Below are positions 26,060 to 34,238 of a DNA stretch of 64,000 nt, piece by piece (positions within the stretch are counted from its first letter, which is position 1; each line of letters begins with the position of its first letter). A model generated the notes under the pieces. That model made no database searches. It was given only the letters and a program-made list of their open reading frames with translations, and was not told the DNA's origin. The DNA lies in NCBI RefSeq assembly GCF_003855255.1, contig NZ_CP034072.1, positions 4,213,920-4,277,919 of the forward strand. Direction: 5' to 3'. The position numbers were made by a program, and so were the translations under genes. The stretch comes from Mycolicibacterium nivoides (lineage in GTDB: Bacteria; Actinomycetota; Actinomycetes; Mycobacteriales; Mycobacteriaceae).

Positions 26060-27868
26060 TCAACTCGATGCCGTCATGCCGAGCACCTGCTTGAGTGCCG
26101 CCCGCATGTCGGCCGGCTCGATCCGCATCAGTTGCGCCTCGTCGAGTTCCGCCAGGTTCGTACCGTGGATCTCGCTGAGCCGGTATTCGCGTTCCTCCTC
26201 GGCCGCCTCGATCACGTTTCGCACGAACCGGCCGTTGCCGGCAAGGTCGATACCGGGGCGCAGTTGTCCCGTCGAGTCGAGTGCCTCGCTCTGGCACAGC
26301 GTGACGCACGAGCTGACGAGTTCCTCGTAGGCGGCCTCGGACAGTTCCGAATCCCTGGTGCGGGCGACCAGCTTTCCGATGTCCCCGAGTTCGTGGGGAC
26401 CGTACGAGCCGAACCGGATTCGTTTGGTGAAGCGTGACGCCAGACCGTCATTGGAGGCCAGGAAACGATCGATCTCGGCGTCGTACCCGGCGATGATCAC
26501 GACCAGGCGGTCGCGATCGTTCTCCATGCGGGCCAGCAAGGTGTCGACCGCCTCACGACCGAAGGCGTCGCCGCCGGACAGCCCGGTCTGGATCAGCGTG
26601 TAGGCCTCGTCGATGAACAGCACCCCGTCCATCGCAGAGTCGATCAGCGCGGTCGTCTTGATCGCCGTGCTACCGAGATGCTGGCCGACGAAATCGTGAC
26701 GCTTGGCCTCCACGATGTTCGGTGTCCGAAGCAGCCCCAGCCCGCAGTAGGTCTGGGCGACCACCCGGGCGATCGTGGTCTTGCCGGTCCCCGGCGGGCC
26801 GGTGAACGCCAGGTGCAGGCTGCGCGCCGCCGAGCTGAGCCCCTTGTCTCCGCGAACCTTTGCCAGCATTGCTGCCGACTTCAGTTTGGCGACTTGAAGT
26901 TTGACCTCTGACAGGCCGATCTGCCGGTCCAGTTCCTCCTGCGCGGCCCGCAGGTATTCGTTGCCGCGCTCGGACAGATCGTCGGCCATCAGGTCTTCTG
27001 CCGACGGCACACTGGCCGGGTCCCAGCGGTCGGAGCGCGAGTCGACGATCTCCTTCGAGGTGATCACCAGGCGGTACTTCGGATCGGCCAGCGCGGCGGC
27101 GTTCGCCTCGAATCCCGGGTCCTCGCTGTAGATACGTTCGAAGATCACCCGGGCGTCCTGCTCCTCGCCCATCTCCCGCAGGGTCAGCCCCTTGCAGAAC
27201 TCCGCAGCCCGCCGGGCCCCCGGTACCGGGCCCTCGATCGCCCGGTCGAGCCGACGGATGCCCTCTCCGAACAGTCCCATCTGCGCGCACGCCGACCCGA
27301 CCATCAGATCGGCTCCGGCACCGATGTAGCCGTCGGTGAACGATCCCGACCTGCTCAACGCACTCAGTACGTCGGGCCAGCGCTGCGTGGTGAAGTGCAG
27401 TACCCCGCGGATGTACGCACAGATCTCCCCGGTGTCACCATCCGCCGGCGTCGTGGTCTGTTCCAGCTTGTCGAGAACCTGCTCGGCTTCGTCGAAATCC
27501 TTGGCCTGAATCATGCTGGCCGCGTATGCGAGCCACATCTCGGTCTTGGTGCTCAACGGGTAGTCGAGGTACAGACCGGTCTGGAAGCGTCCACTCAATG
27601 CCCGTTGCGGCAGACCGAGTCGGCGCTGCTCGCGGAACAACGAGAGTGTGCTGGTTCGGTACAGGTGGTAGATGACCTCGGGGCTGGTGTCACCGGTGGC
27701 GGCGCGACCCAACCACGCATCGCACATGTCCGGGTCGTACTCGGTGGCCCGGCGGAACGCCAGCGCCGCGTACTGCAGGTCGCGCTCGGTCTCCAACCCG
27801 TCGATGGGAATGCCGAGCGACAGCACCCCGGCATCGAAAACCCGCTGCGCATCGGTAGATCCACTCAT
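26060..27868 (-). CDS. eccA: ESX AAA+ ATPase EccA
   Basis: 602 residues, the normal EccA length of about 570-620. The N-terminal TPR-like half (residues 1-270) has WLGRAATGDTSPEVIYHLYRT. A CbxX/CfqX-type AAA+ domain follows with FTGPPGTGKTTIARVVAQ (Walker A, about residue 355), VLFIDEAYTLI (Walker B) and SRFTKRIRF. EccA releases EspG chaperones from PE/PPE substrates in the cytosol. The ATG at 27868 has GAGGAG upstream; an in-frame GTG lies four codons earlier. The EspI-like gene follows 14 bp downstream. Confidence 0.95.
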   Translation of the reverse strand: MSGSTDAQRVFDAGVLSLGIPIDGLETERDLQYAALAFRRATEYDPDMCDAWLGRAATGDTSPEVIYHLYRTSTLSLFREQRRLGLPQRALSGRFQTGLYLDYPLSTKTEMWLAYAASMIQAKDFDEAEQVLDKLEQTTTPADGDTGEICAYIRGVLHFTTQRWPDVLSALSRSGSFTDGYIGAGADLMVGSACAQMGLFGEGIRRLDRAIEGPVPGARRAAEFCKGLTLREMGEEQDARVIFERIYSEDPGFEANAAALADPKYRLVITSKEIVDSRSDRWDPASVPSAEDLMADDLSERGNEYLRAAQEELDRQIGLSEVKLQVAKLKSAAMLAKVRGDKGLSSAARSLHLAFTGPPGTGKTTIARVVAQTYCGLGLLRTPNIVEAKRHDFVGQHLGSTAIKTTALIDSAMDGVLFIDEAYTLIQTGLSGGDAFGREAVDTLLARMENDRDRLVVIIAGYDAEIDRFLASNDGLASRFTKRIRFGSYGPHELGDIGKLVARTRDSELSEAAYEELVSSCVTLCQSEALDSTGQLRPGIDLAGNGRFVRNVIEAAEEEREYRLSEIHGTNLAELDEAQLMRIEPADMRAALKQVLGMTASS

Positions 27869-27937
27869 CGGAGGTGACACATCTCCTCACTGCACGGTCA
27901 GCCGCGATTCGCCCGCGAGTGTACTAAGTTGAGCAGA

Positions 27938-28255
27938 ATGGCACAGCCGGTGCAGTCACCGGGCGGAACGATTTCGGTGCACACGACCGAACGCGGTCTG
28001 CCCATAGCGCTACGCCTCGACCCCGTCGAGTTGAAGAAAGCGCCTGCGCAACTGGCCGATGAGATCATGGCACTGTGCCGCTTGTCGGCGGCGCGCGCCC
28101 AGGTCGAGCGCAGGCGGGAGCTGGCCGAAAAGGGTTACAGCACATCGGTCATCGACCCGCTGCGGCTGGCGACCGAAGACGAATTGGCCCGTGCCGAGGA
28201 CGAGGTCCTCGGTGACGAGGACGACCTTCCGCCGACCTGGGGCAGGTCGGTATGA
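27938..28255 (+). CDS. EspH/EspD-like (DUF2694) protein
   Basis: 105 residues. The core ISVHTTERGLPIALRLDPVELKKAPAQLADEIMALCRLSAARAQ matches the EspH/EspD segment where SVST..dG....vel is followed by .LAdEI..iadLA..kAq. The acidic C-terminus LATEDELARAEDEVLGD also fits. It lacks the long acidic N-terminus of EspH. These proteins are cytosolic helpers needed for stability of ESX-1 substrates. ATG at 27938 with a TACTAA box 10 bp before it, so the leader is very short. Overlaps the next ATG (ATGA). Confidence 0.72.
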   Translation: MAQPVQSPGGTISVHTTERGLPIALRLDPVELKKAPAQLADEIMALCRLSAARAQVERRRELAEKGYSTSVIDPLRLATEDELARAEDEVLGDEDDLPPTWGRSV

Positions 28256-28608
28256 CCAGTCTCGCCGACTCCCTCCTCGCCCGCATCCGTAAACAGCGTG
28301 ACCTGGTGCAAGCCATGGATGAGCACTGCCAATCGATTTCGGCGCGCGTCACCAGCCGTGACGGGAACGTCAGTGCCGAGGTCGACGGCATGGGAGCGAT
28401 GACCGGGCTCTGGCTCGGGCCCGGCGCGCACAAGCTGGGCGCCGACGCGCTTGCCAAGCTCATCGTCGAAACCGCCGGCGCCGCTGCACAGGTCGCGTCG
28501 GCACGGCAGCAGTACCTCACCGAGGAGTTTGCCCAGCGCATGCAGGAACTCGGCCAGGCGCCGCTGACCCGTTGGGACGGCGGCTCTTTCGAACCCGAGC
28601 GTCAATAA
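28252..28608 (+). CDS. EspL-like protein, YbaB/EbfC fold
   Basis: 118 residues. It has the YbaB pattern of an N-terminal helix, a short beta hairpin (ARVTSRDGNVSAEVDGMGAMTGLWL) and a C-terminal helix (LGADALAKLIVETAGAAAQ). EspL of ESX-1 is of this type and stabilises other substrates. The ATGA overlap with the EspH-like gene and the terminator-like hairpin after it suggest a two-gene transcript. Two further YbaB-like proteins occur at 37691 and 62360. Confidence 0.75.
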   Translation: MTSLADSLLARIRKQRDLVQAMDEHCQSISARVTSRDGNVSAEVDGMGAMTGLWLGPGAHKLGADALAKLIVETAGAAAQVASARQQYLTEEFAQRMQELGQAPLTRWDGGSFEPERQ

Positions 28609-28670
28609 CCGCCGGGCAAACGAGTTGCGCGGACGGGATGGCGACTGCGCCGCAGTTCAGGGCGCCCAAG

Positions 28671-28692
28671 AATTGCTTATCCAGCAATTTTT
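28671..28692 (+). terminator. Possible intrinsic terminator after the EspL-like gene
   Basis: A 7-bp perfect stem (AATTGCT/AGCAATT) with loop TATCC is followed directly by TTT. The stem is AT-rich and thus weak; mycobacterial intrinsic terminators are often weak as well. It falls between the two-gene EspH/EspL transcript and the next promoter. Confidence 0.4.
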
Positions 28693-28723
28693 GCCGTTGC
28701 ACTAATTACCAGTACGAACGATC

Positions 28724-28780
28724 TACACGTGTAATTCGCACAAAATTCAGTTAGCTGCGGTCGGTCAGCGCCGCTATAGT
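28724..28780 (+). promoter_or_regulatory. Promoter/operator region before the substrate operon
   Basis: A perfect palindrome TACACGTGTA (28724-28733) lies in an AT-rich stretch that contrasts with the GC-rich coding DNA. TATAGT at 28775-28780 is a good -10 candidate, 55 bp before the EspC-like ATG. A ribosome site GGAAAGG precedes that ATG. No clear -35 is seen at 17 bp, which would suit an activated promoter. Confidence 0.45.
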
Positions 28781-28835
28781 TTATTGGTCTCGTGCCCACA
28801 CAACCCCCGCTTCCAGCCGGAAAGGTAATAGCACG

Positions 28836-29120
28836 ATGAGCGACATTTTCGCCGCCCAACCTTCGGGAATGGCCACCTTTTCCGCTGCCAACGAGGCAGC
28901 CGGATCCGCGATAACCACAGTCGGTTCTGCCGACTCGGCGGCGATGCTCATGTCCGCAGCGGCCGCGCTCGGCCCGATCGGAGCGGTCTATCTCGCCGCC
29001 TTCGGCCCAGCTCAAGCCAACAATCTGGCAGGGACACTGTTGGTCGGCGGGGTACATGCCGCCACAGGTGCCGCCACCGAAATGTCGCGGTCCGCCGTGC
29101 TGTCCAACGACGACGCCTAG
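28836..29120 (+). CDS. EspC-like small ESX substrate
   Basis: 94 residues, all helical by composition. The FAAQPSGMATFSAANEAAGSAITT start, the ALGPIGAVYLAAF middle and the GVHAATGAATEMSRSAV end fit the EspC/EspF family of small, Ala-rich ESX substrates. It is followed 12 bp later by a large secreted protein gene, like espC beside espA or espF beside espE. No clear YxxxD/E signal is present, so export may depend on its partner. Confidence 0.6.
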   Translation: MSDIFAAQPSGMATFSAANEAAGSAITTVGSADSAAMLMSAAAALGPIGAVYLAAFGPAQANNLAGTLLVGGVHAATGAATEMSRSAVLSNDDA

Positions 29121-29132
29121 GGCTGACGCACT

Positions 29133-30443
29133 ATGCCGACAGTTTTGCCTCCCCGCCCGGTGACCCCGGTAGGTCAGCTAGCTCAGCAGGTTCCCGGCTA
29201 CGACGCCACCCCGGTTATCGCTGCTCAAGAACAGAACCTGCAAGATTTTCTGAATTTGCCAGTACGACAAATTCTTGAACGCCTGGGTTTGCCACCAATT
29301 GCCGATCAAAAACCCGCAGAACAACCGCCGCCCGAGGGCCAACCCGAGCAGCAGCCACCGGCCAATCCGATGGATCCGAGCGCTTTGATCAGCCCGGTCA
29401 CCGATGCGCTGAGCAGCTTGGGCAGCGGCTTGTTCGAGGGCGTCGATCCGACGACGATGCTGCAGTCCATCTCCAAGATGTTCGACTCCACCGGCGGGTC
29501 CATGTCCAAGTCGGTCAGTTCGGCAGGCGACGCGTGGCAAGGCGCCTCCGGTACGGCCGCGGCCGCCAAGACCACCGCCGCAATTTCCGACGGCGCTGCG
29601 GTCGGAACCCAATCCGACGCCCTCAGGGCCAGTTTGTCCGCTGCGGCAACCAACGTCGGGCAGGCTCGGGTCCGGCTCATCGAGATCATCACCGAATTCG
29701 CCGCGACGATCGCGGCCATCGGGCCCATGATCATTTTTCCGTGGGGCTGGGCAGCCGCAATCGCCGCCGCCAACAAGGCAATTGCCACCACGGCCGAGGT
29801 GATGACCGAACTGCAGACTTCGCTGGCCACCCAGGCAGCTCAGGTCACCACAGCCGGTGCACCGGTGGGCATCACCGCTGCGCCCGAGGGTGCCTCGTCG
29901 CTGGCCGGCCTGGCCTCCCTGATGCCGATGGCGATGAAGGGCGCCGAGGCCGGGGTGCAGGCCGGCACCGGTGCAGCGTCGGCGGCCAGTCAGGCCGCCG
30001 CGAATCCCGCGATCGATCCATTGGACCCGGCCGCTGCCGATGCGGCCGAGGCCGAAGGCGGCCCCGCGATCGCGGGCGCGGGAATGGGCGCAGGTGGCGG
30101 TGGCGGTGGCGGTGGCGGTGGGATCGGCAGCGGCGCACTGGCACCGCGCTCACTACCCATGTCATCGATGCTTCAAGCGGAAAGCGCAAGTGCCCCAGCG
30201 CAATCAGCTGCACCACGGGTGGGCGGCGTCGGCGCACCGGGCATGATGGGCGGCGCACCCATGGGGGCGATGGGCGCCGGGCAGGGCGCGAACGCCTCAT
30301 CGAGCAACAACCACACCTCGGCATCGTTCCTGCACACCACCGATCAAGGCAGCGAGATCGTCGGCGATCTCGGTACCGCGGCACCCCCGGTCCTCGGGGA
30401 GGCCGACCCGTATCAGACCCCGGACGTCGAACTCCGGATCTAA
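29133..30443 (+). CDS. Large ESX-associated secreted protein (EspA/EspE-like)
   Basis: 436 residues. The N-terminal region is Pro/Glu-rich (QKPAEQPPPEGQPEQQPP, residues 53-75). A helical core of about residues 110-250 has a hydrophobic hairpin (FAATIAAIGPMIIFPWGWAAAIAAANKAI). The rest is Ala/Gly-rich with a ten-glycine run encoded near 30095-30121. Size, hydrophobic centre and low-complexity tail resemble EspA and EspE, but sequence identity is low. The small EspC-like gene just upstream supports that reading. Its true role is unknown. Confidence 0.6.
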   Translation: MPTVLPPRPVTPVGQLAQQVPGYDATPVIAAQEQNLQDFLNLPVRQILERLGLPPIADQKPAEQPPPEGQPEQQPPANPMDPSALISPVTDALSSLGSGLFEGVDPTTMLQSISKMFDSTGGSMSKSVSSAGDAWQGASGTAAAAKTTAAISDGAAVGTQSDALRASLSAAATNVGQARVRLIEIITEFAATIAAIGPMIIFPWGWAAAIAAANKAIATTAEVMTELQTSLATQAAQVTTAGAPVGITAAPEGASSLAGLASLMPMAMKGAEAGVQAGTGAASAASQAAANPAIDPLDPAAADAAEAEGGPAIAGAGMGAGGGGGGGGGGIGSGALAPRSLPMSSMLQAESASAPAQSAAPRVGGVGAPGMMGGAPMGAMGAGQGANASSSNNHTSASFLHTTDQGSEIVGDLGTAAPPVLGEADPYQTPDVELRI

Positions 30444-30466
30444 CCAACCCGATAAGGAGAACCGTG

Positions 30467-30760
30467 ATGGCCGACAACGCCGGTATGTCCATCCAGCCCG
30501 GAGAGGTCCAGGAGATCAGCCGTCAACTCGACGAGCTCGCCAACCGTGTCCAGCGGGTGATGACCGACGAGGCGCCCAACCTCACGGTGACGCCGTCCGC
30601 CCGCGATGAAGTGTCGCAACGAATTGCCCAGACCCTCAACGAGGTCCACACCTCGTTCGGTACGTCCACCGATCAGGGCATGACCGAGGTTCACGAAGTG
30701 GCGGCGACGCTGCGCGGCCATTCGTCCAACATCGCGGCTTCCGAGGACTTCGCCGGCTGA
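30467..30760 (+). CDS. PE-like protein
   Basis: 97 residues starting MADNAGMSIQPGEVQEISRQLDELANRVQRVM, a helix-turn-helix pattern like the PE domain, where the first helix begins at .v.P..v......L. The C-terminal helix ends in HSSNIAASEDF, at the position of the YxxxD/E secretion signal but without the Tyr. The classical Pro-Glu pair is absent, so it is a distant PE or ESX-2 PE36-like type. AAGGAGA precedes the ATG. Next gene is PPE-like, the usual partner order. Confidence 0.65.
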   Translation: MADNAGMSIQPGEVQEISRQLDELANRVQRVMTDEAPNLTVTPSARDEVSQRIAQTLNEVHTSFGTSTDQGMTEVHEVAATLRGHSSNIAASEDFAG

Positions 30761-30808
30761 TATCAGCACGACCATTCGAGTTCTGTCGACGAGGGGAGGT
30801 TTCCGGGC

Positions 30809-31894
30809 GTGGGGTTCACCGACGTTGCGTGGGAGTCGCGCAGCACCGAACAGCTGGCTCGCGACCTCACCGAGGGGCCCGGTCCGGCGTCGGTCGGCGG
30901 AGCCGGTGCGGCCTGGATCCGGGTTGCCAACGAATTGGCAAACGTCTCCGTTGATTTCGACAAGCTGGTGGCGCGCCTCCGGACTGTCTGGGACAGCCAG
31001 GCCTCCGACGCTGCGGCGCAACGCCTGGAAGAGTTCGGTAAGTGGTTGCAGGCGATCAGCCTCAGCGCGGCCGGCAACGGGCAGCGCGCTGAGGAAGCAG
31101 CAGTTGCCAACACCGTGGCGGTGCTGGCGATGCCCAGCGTGGCAGAGGCGATCGAGACGAAGACCGCCCAGGACATGATGGCCTCGCTGGCGGCTTACAA
31201 CGGCGCCGTGCTGACCGGGACGTTCGCCGAGTTCGACGCGGCCGCCACCGCCGATGCGGCCAACGCCGCGGCTGTCATGCAGCAGTACGAGGAGGCCGCT
31301 GCTCCCCTGGCCCAGCCGTGGGAGCAGCCCGTGCCTCCCCAGGTGTCAAAAGGCAATGCACTCAAGGCCGAACAGGGTGCCGACAGTGCGGCCGGTGCCG
31401 GCGGTGGGGCGGCCGGCGGCGTCCCGTCGGTGCCACCTCCGCCGCTGGCACCCATGTTCGCGCCGGTCATCAAGTCGAGCGGCGACCCGAAGGCCCTGCA
31501 GAAGACCGGGTTCACAGGCGGGGGCGGCGGTGGCTCGGGCACCGGGATGAGTGGTGCCCCCTATGCGCCGATGGCTGCGATGGGCCGCGGCGACCAGAAC
31601 CGCGACTACGAATCCGTGCAGCCCGCGGCGGCTCTGGACGGGGCGGGTGAACCGGGTGCCGGGGTGTCCGACGCCGGGCAGGCCTGGCTGCCGGCCGCGC
31701 AGCAGAACGATGCACCGTTCATGGTGTCGAATGTCAGTTGGGGTCCCGATACCGCGGTGTTCGACGAACTCGCCGCCCCCGAGGTGCCCGCCGGTGAAGG
31801 TTTCGCCGATGAACCGGAGCGCACTCTCGAGCAGGTGGACAACCGCTGGGTCACTCCTCCCGTGATCGGCGTCGACCGGGGGCTCAACCTATGA
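30809..31894 (+). CDS. PPE-like protein
   Basis: 361 residues. The N-terminal domain of about 165 residues follows the PPE layout: AAWIRVANELANVSVDFDKLVARLRTVWDSQASDAAAQRL, then FGKWLQAISLSAAGNGQRAEEAAVANTVAV. The W at the helix turn takes the place of the WxG motif. The rest is Pro/Gly-rich and ends in an acidic tail. A Pro-Pro-Glu start is not seen. GTG start at 30809 with GAGGGGAGG upstream. It would pair with the PE-like protein and bind the EspG encoded by the next, overlapping gene. Confidence 0.72.
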   Translation: MGFTDVAWESRSTEQLARDLTEGPGPASVGGAGAAWIRVANELANVSVDFDKLVARLRTVWDSQASDAAAQRLEEFGKWLQAISLSAAGNGQRAEEAAVANTVAVLAMPSVAEAIETKTAQDMMASLAAYNGAVLTGTFAEFDAAATADAANAAAVMQQYEEAAAPLAQPWEQPVPPQVSKGNALKAEQGADSAAGAGGGAAGGVPSVPPPPLAPMFAPVIKSSGDPKALQKTGFTGGGGGGSGTGMSGAPYAPMAAMGRGDQNRDYESVQPAAALDGAGEPGAGVSDAGQAWLPAAQQNDAPFMVSNVSWGPDTAVFDELAAPEVPAGEGFADEPERTLEQVDNRWVTPPVIGVDRGLNL

Positions 31895-32703
31895 CGGCAT
31901 CGCTCGCTGGACAGTTCGTCGTCACCGACGACGAACTGCATGTTCTGGCAGCACGTCTCGGTGTCCAGGCGATGCCGTTGGTGCTGGACCTTCGGCCGCG
32001 GCACCCCACCGAGACCGCCCGCGCCGAGGCGCTCTGGCAGGCCACCCGGAGCCTCACCGAGCGCGGCCTGCTGGCGGCCGGGGAGGTGAGCGCGGAACTG
32101 TCCGCGGTGGTGCAGTCGCTGCAGCGGCCCGACCGCGAGCTGGCCATGCGCCTGGTGACCCCCGATGGGTTGGCCCGTGTCACAGTCGTGCGGGATGGCA
32201 CGCAATGCATTTCGGCCTGCCGGGTGGGTGACGCGATCACATTGGAGACGATCGACGACGGTGCGAACCTGTCCAGCGCGGCCGGTGCCCTGCTCCGTCG
32301 GCTCCCGGCATCTGCGCCCGCCGAGATCAGTCCGGTCGGCGCTCCGCTCACCGAGGTCAGCCAGGCACTGTCTGATACCCACGACGCCACGGTGCTGTCC
32401 GACCGCATCCGGGCGCTCGGAGCCGATCCCCGCTCCGCGATGACCCTGGGTTCGGCGCTGGCGGCGCGGTTGGCGTTCGCCGAGATCGTCTACTACGCAC
32501 TCGATGACGACGTCGACCGAATTTCGCGGTCCGCCGGGGCGGTCGGCATCTTCTACACCAAGCGCGGGCGGATCGTGGGCGCGCCCAGCGCATCGCCCAG
32601 CGGCCAGTTGTGGACCACCCTCAAGCCGGGATCGGACCACACGATCAAGCAGGCCGTCGGCCAACTTGTCGAGCTGTCCAGCTACAGATGGGGGGACTGC
32701 TAG
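31891..32703 (+). CDS. espG: EspG-family PE/PPE chaperone
   Basis: The 270 residues fit the EspG fold. The start FVVTDDELHVLAARLGVQAMPLVLDLRPRHPTETAR and the line LTERGLLAAGEVSAELSAVVQSLQRPDRELAMRLV are typical. EspG binds the tip of PPE proteins in the cytosol and keeps PE/PPE pairs soluble for export. It overlaps the PPE-like stop by ATGA, so the substrate and its chaperone are translationally coupled. A divergent second EspG-like gene is found at 33459. Confidence 0.85.
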   Translation: MTASLAGQFVVTDDELHVLAARLGVQAMPLVLDLRPRHPTETARAEALWQATRSLTERGLLAAGEVSAELSAVVQSLQRPDRELAMRLVTPDGLARVTVVRDGTQCISACRVGDAITLETIDDGANLSSAAGALLRRLPASAPAEISPVGAPLTEVSQALSDTHDATVLSDRIRALGADPRSAMTLGSALAARLAFAEIVYYALDDDVDRISRSAGAVGIFYTKRGRIVGAPSASPSGQLWTTLKPGSDHTIKQAVGQLVELSSYRWGDC

Positions 32704-32780
32704 ATCCGCTCCGTGTTCACTAGCGAATTCTCAACCACCATCCGGCGATTCACGCCGGGTATGACAAAGAGAGGTACGGC

Positions 32781-33050
32781 ATGACGCTTCATCTGACGCC
32801 CGCGGAAGCTCAGCAAAAGATCGAGAACATCGACAAACAGATGATGGATGTCCGGCGACTGGCGGCCCAGATCCTGGACCAGACCGAGTCCATGACGGCC
32901 AGTTCGTGGACGGGCGGCAAGGCTGCGAAGTTCCGCGGCATCATGACGCAGCATCACGAGGACTTCAACTACGTCATCAACAACCTGCAGCAGATCGTCG
33001 ACAAGGGAAAGTCCGACATCAACGCACTTGTCAGCCACGACGCCGACTAG
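32781..33050 (+). CDS. WXG100 protein (EsxB/EsxD-like)
   Basis: 89 residues with the WXG motif W43-T-G45 in the helix turn (SSWTGGKAAKF). It forms a helical hairpin and would be exported as a heterodimer with the next gene product. A 77-bp gap with an AGAGAGG-type ribosome site separates it from espG. The C-terminal end is INALVSHDAD, without an obvious YxxxD/E, so the secretion signal may sit on its partner or be variant. Confidence 0.88.
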   Translation: MTLHLTPAEAQQKIENIDKQMMDVRRLAAQILDQTESMTASSWTGGKAAKFRGIMTQHHEDFNYVINNLQQIVDKGKSDINALVSHDAD

Positions 33051-33069
33051 ACACGAGAGGTTTTGACCA

Positions 33070-33360
33070 ATGGATACGGATAGCATTCGGTACCAGTACG
33101 GAGCCAACTACGCATCCCTGGACGACATTCAGGGAGCGACCAACAACGCGCAGGCGATGCGCGAAGAGGTAAGCCAGGTCTTCGCCGCACTGCAGGGCGT
33201 TTACGAGGGCGACGCCGCGGCGACGCTGCATCAGAAGCAGACTCAGATCCTGCAGCAGATGGACGCGATCCTCAACGAGATCACCCAGACCCGGACCGGG
33301 GGCAATCAGTCTCAGGAAGACGCCGCGGCGCTCGACGCCCATCTTGCCGGCGGCTTCTAG
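33070..33360 (+). CDS. WXG100 protein with YEG turn (EsxA/EsxC-like)
   Basis: 96 residues. The turn carries Y45-E-G47 in place of WxG; otherwise the helical hairpin pattern is normal (NAQAMREEVSQVFAALQGVYEGDAAATLHQKQTQILQQM). It starts 19 bp after the previous Esx gene with GAGAGG as ribosome site, so the two form the expected Esx dimer. The order PE, PPE, EspG, Esx, Esx resembles ESX-2, where espG stands after the esx pair instead. Confidence 0.85.
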   Translation: MDTDSIRYQYGANYASLDDIQGATNNAQAMREEVSQVFAALQGVYEGDAAATLHQKQTQILQQMDAILNEITQTRTGGNQSQEDAAALDAHLAGGF

Positions 33361-33458
33361 GACGGCAGTATCGTCGGCGGGCTCGGTTGTCGGCTCCATC
33401 GCGACCGAGCCCGCTTGCGCGTCCGGTTTTCCAGCGGCCAGAAAGAAAGGGGCTCAAC

Positions 33459-34238
33459 ATGATCACTGATGAGGTAGCCCCGCTTCGCCATGGGCTCGAG
33501 CCGTGGTTCATGAGCGGTTTCGAGTTCCGTTGCATCTGGGAGGCACTCGGTCTCGACCGCCTGCCGTCCCCGCTGTCCTACCGCCACCGCGGACCGAAGT
33601 TCATGTCCGAGGTGGAGGCCGACCGCCGCGAGGCGCTGGCCCGGTTACGCTCCGGACTGAACCCGAATCGTGTTCGTATCCTTGAGGCTTTGCGGTACCC
33701 GGCATACCTCCTGCAGGGATTCGGCCAGATCGAGACCGGCCAGGTCTACCGGCTGCTCGGAGTGATCGGCACGACGGGTTACTGCGCGGTCATCACCCAG
33801 GATCCGAGCGAGCAGCTCATCTTCGGCGAAGACGTCCAGATCATCGGCTGTGTGAACATCGACTTTCCCCAGGTCGTCCTGGAAGCGCTCCCTGCCTACA
33901 AGCCCGGCACCCGGCCCCGCAAGGAAGAACTGCTCGAGGACGAGACCCCGACCTCGGCGCTTCGGGACACCAAGATCACCGGATCGATTCTGCTCAGCGG
34001 TTCGCCCGAGTTCACGATGGACTATCAACTGCTCAACGCCGACCACCTGACCGTGATCAACATCGCCGACGACGGTGCGTACGTGGTGAACGAGGGCGCG
34101 AAGTCATTTCAGATCATCCCGGCGACGGTGCCCAATCTCATGCAGGTCTTCAAGAAGGTCGAGAAGCGGCAATCAGAAGCACTGGCGGAGAAGCTCTCTG
34201 CCGAGAAATCGGACCGGGATTTCGATGCCCTACCTTGA
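33459..34238 (+). CDS. Second EspG-like protein
   Basis: The 259-residue protein has an EspG-like start (GFEFRCIWEALGLDRLPSPLSYRHRGPKFMSEVEADRREALARL), with the typical LGL..LP.PL pattern, followed by an alternating beta/alpha body (YRLLGVIGTTGYCAVITQDPSEQLIF). It is diverged from the EspG at 31891 and has a charged C-terminal helix. The ATG at 33459 has GAAAGAAAGG upstream. It overlaps the ketoacyl-synthase-like gene by 14 bp. It probably chaperones the substrate pair encoded downstream, at 35284 and 35636. Confidence 0.65.
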   Translation: MITDEVAPLRHGLEPWFMSGFEFRCIWEALGLDRLPSPLSYRHRGPKFMSEVEADRREALARLRSGLNPNRVRILEALRYPAYLLQGFGQIETGQVYRLLGVIGTTGYCAVITQDPSEQLIFGEDVQIIGCVNIDFPQVVLEALPAYKPGTRPRKEELLEDETPTSALRDTKITGSILLSGSPEFTMDYQLLNADHLTVINIADDGAYVVNEGAKSFQIIPATVPNLMQVFKKVEKRQSEALAEKLSAEKSDRDFDALP

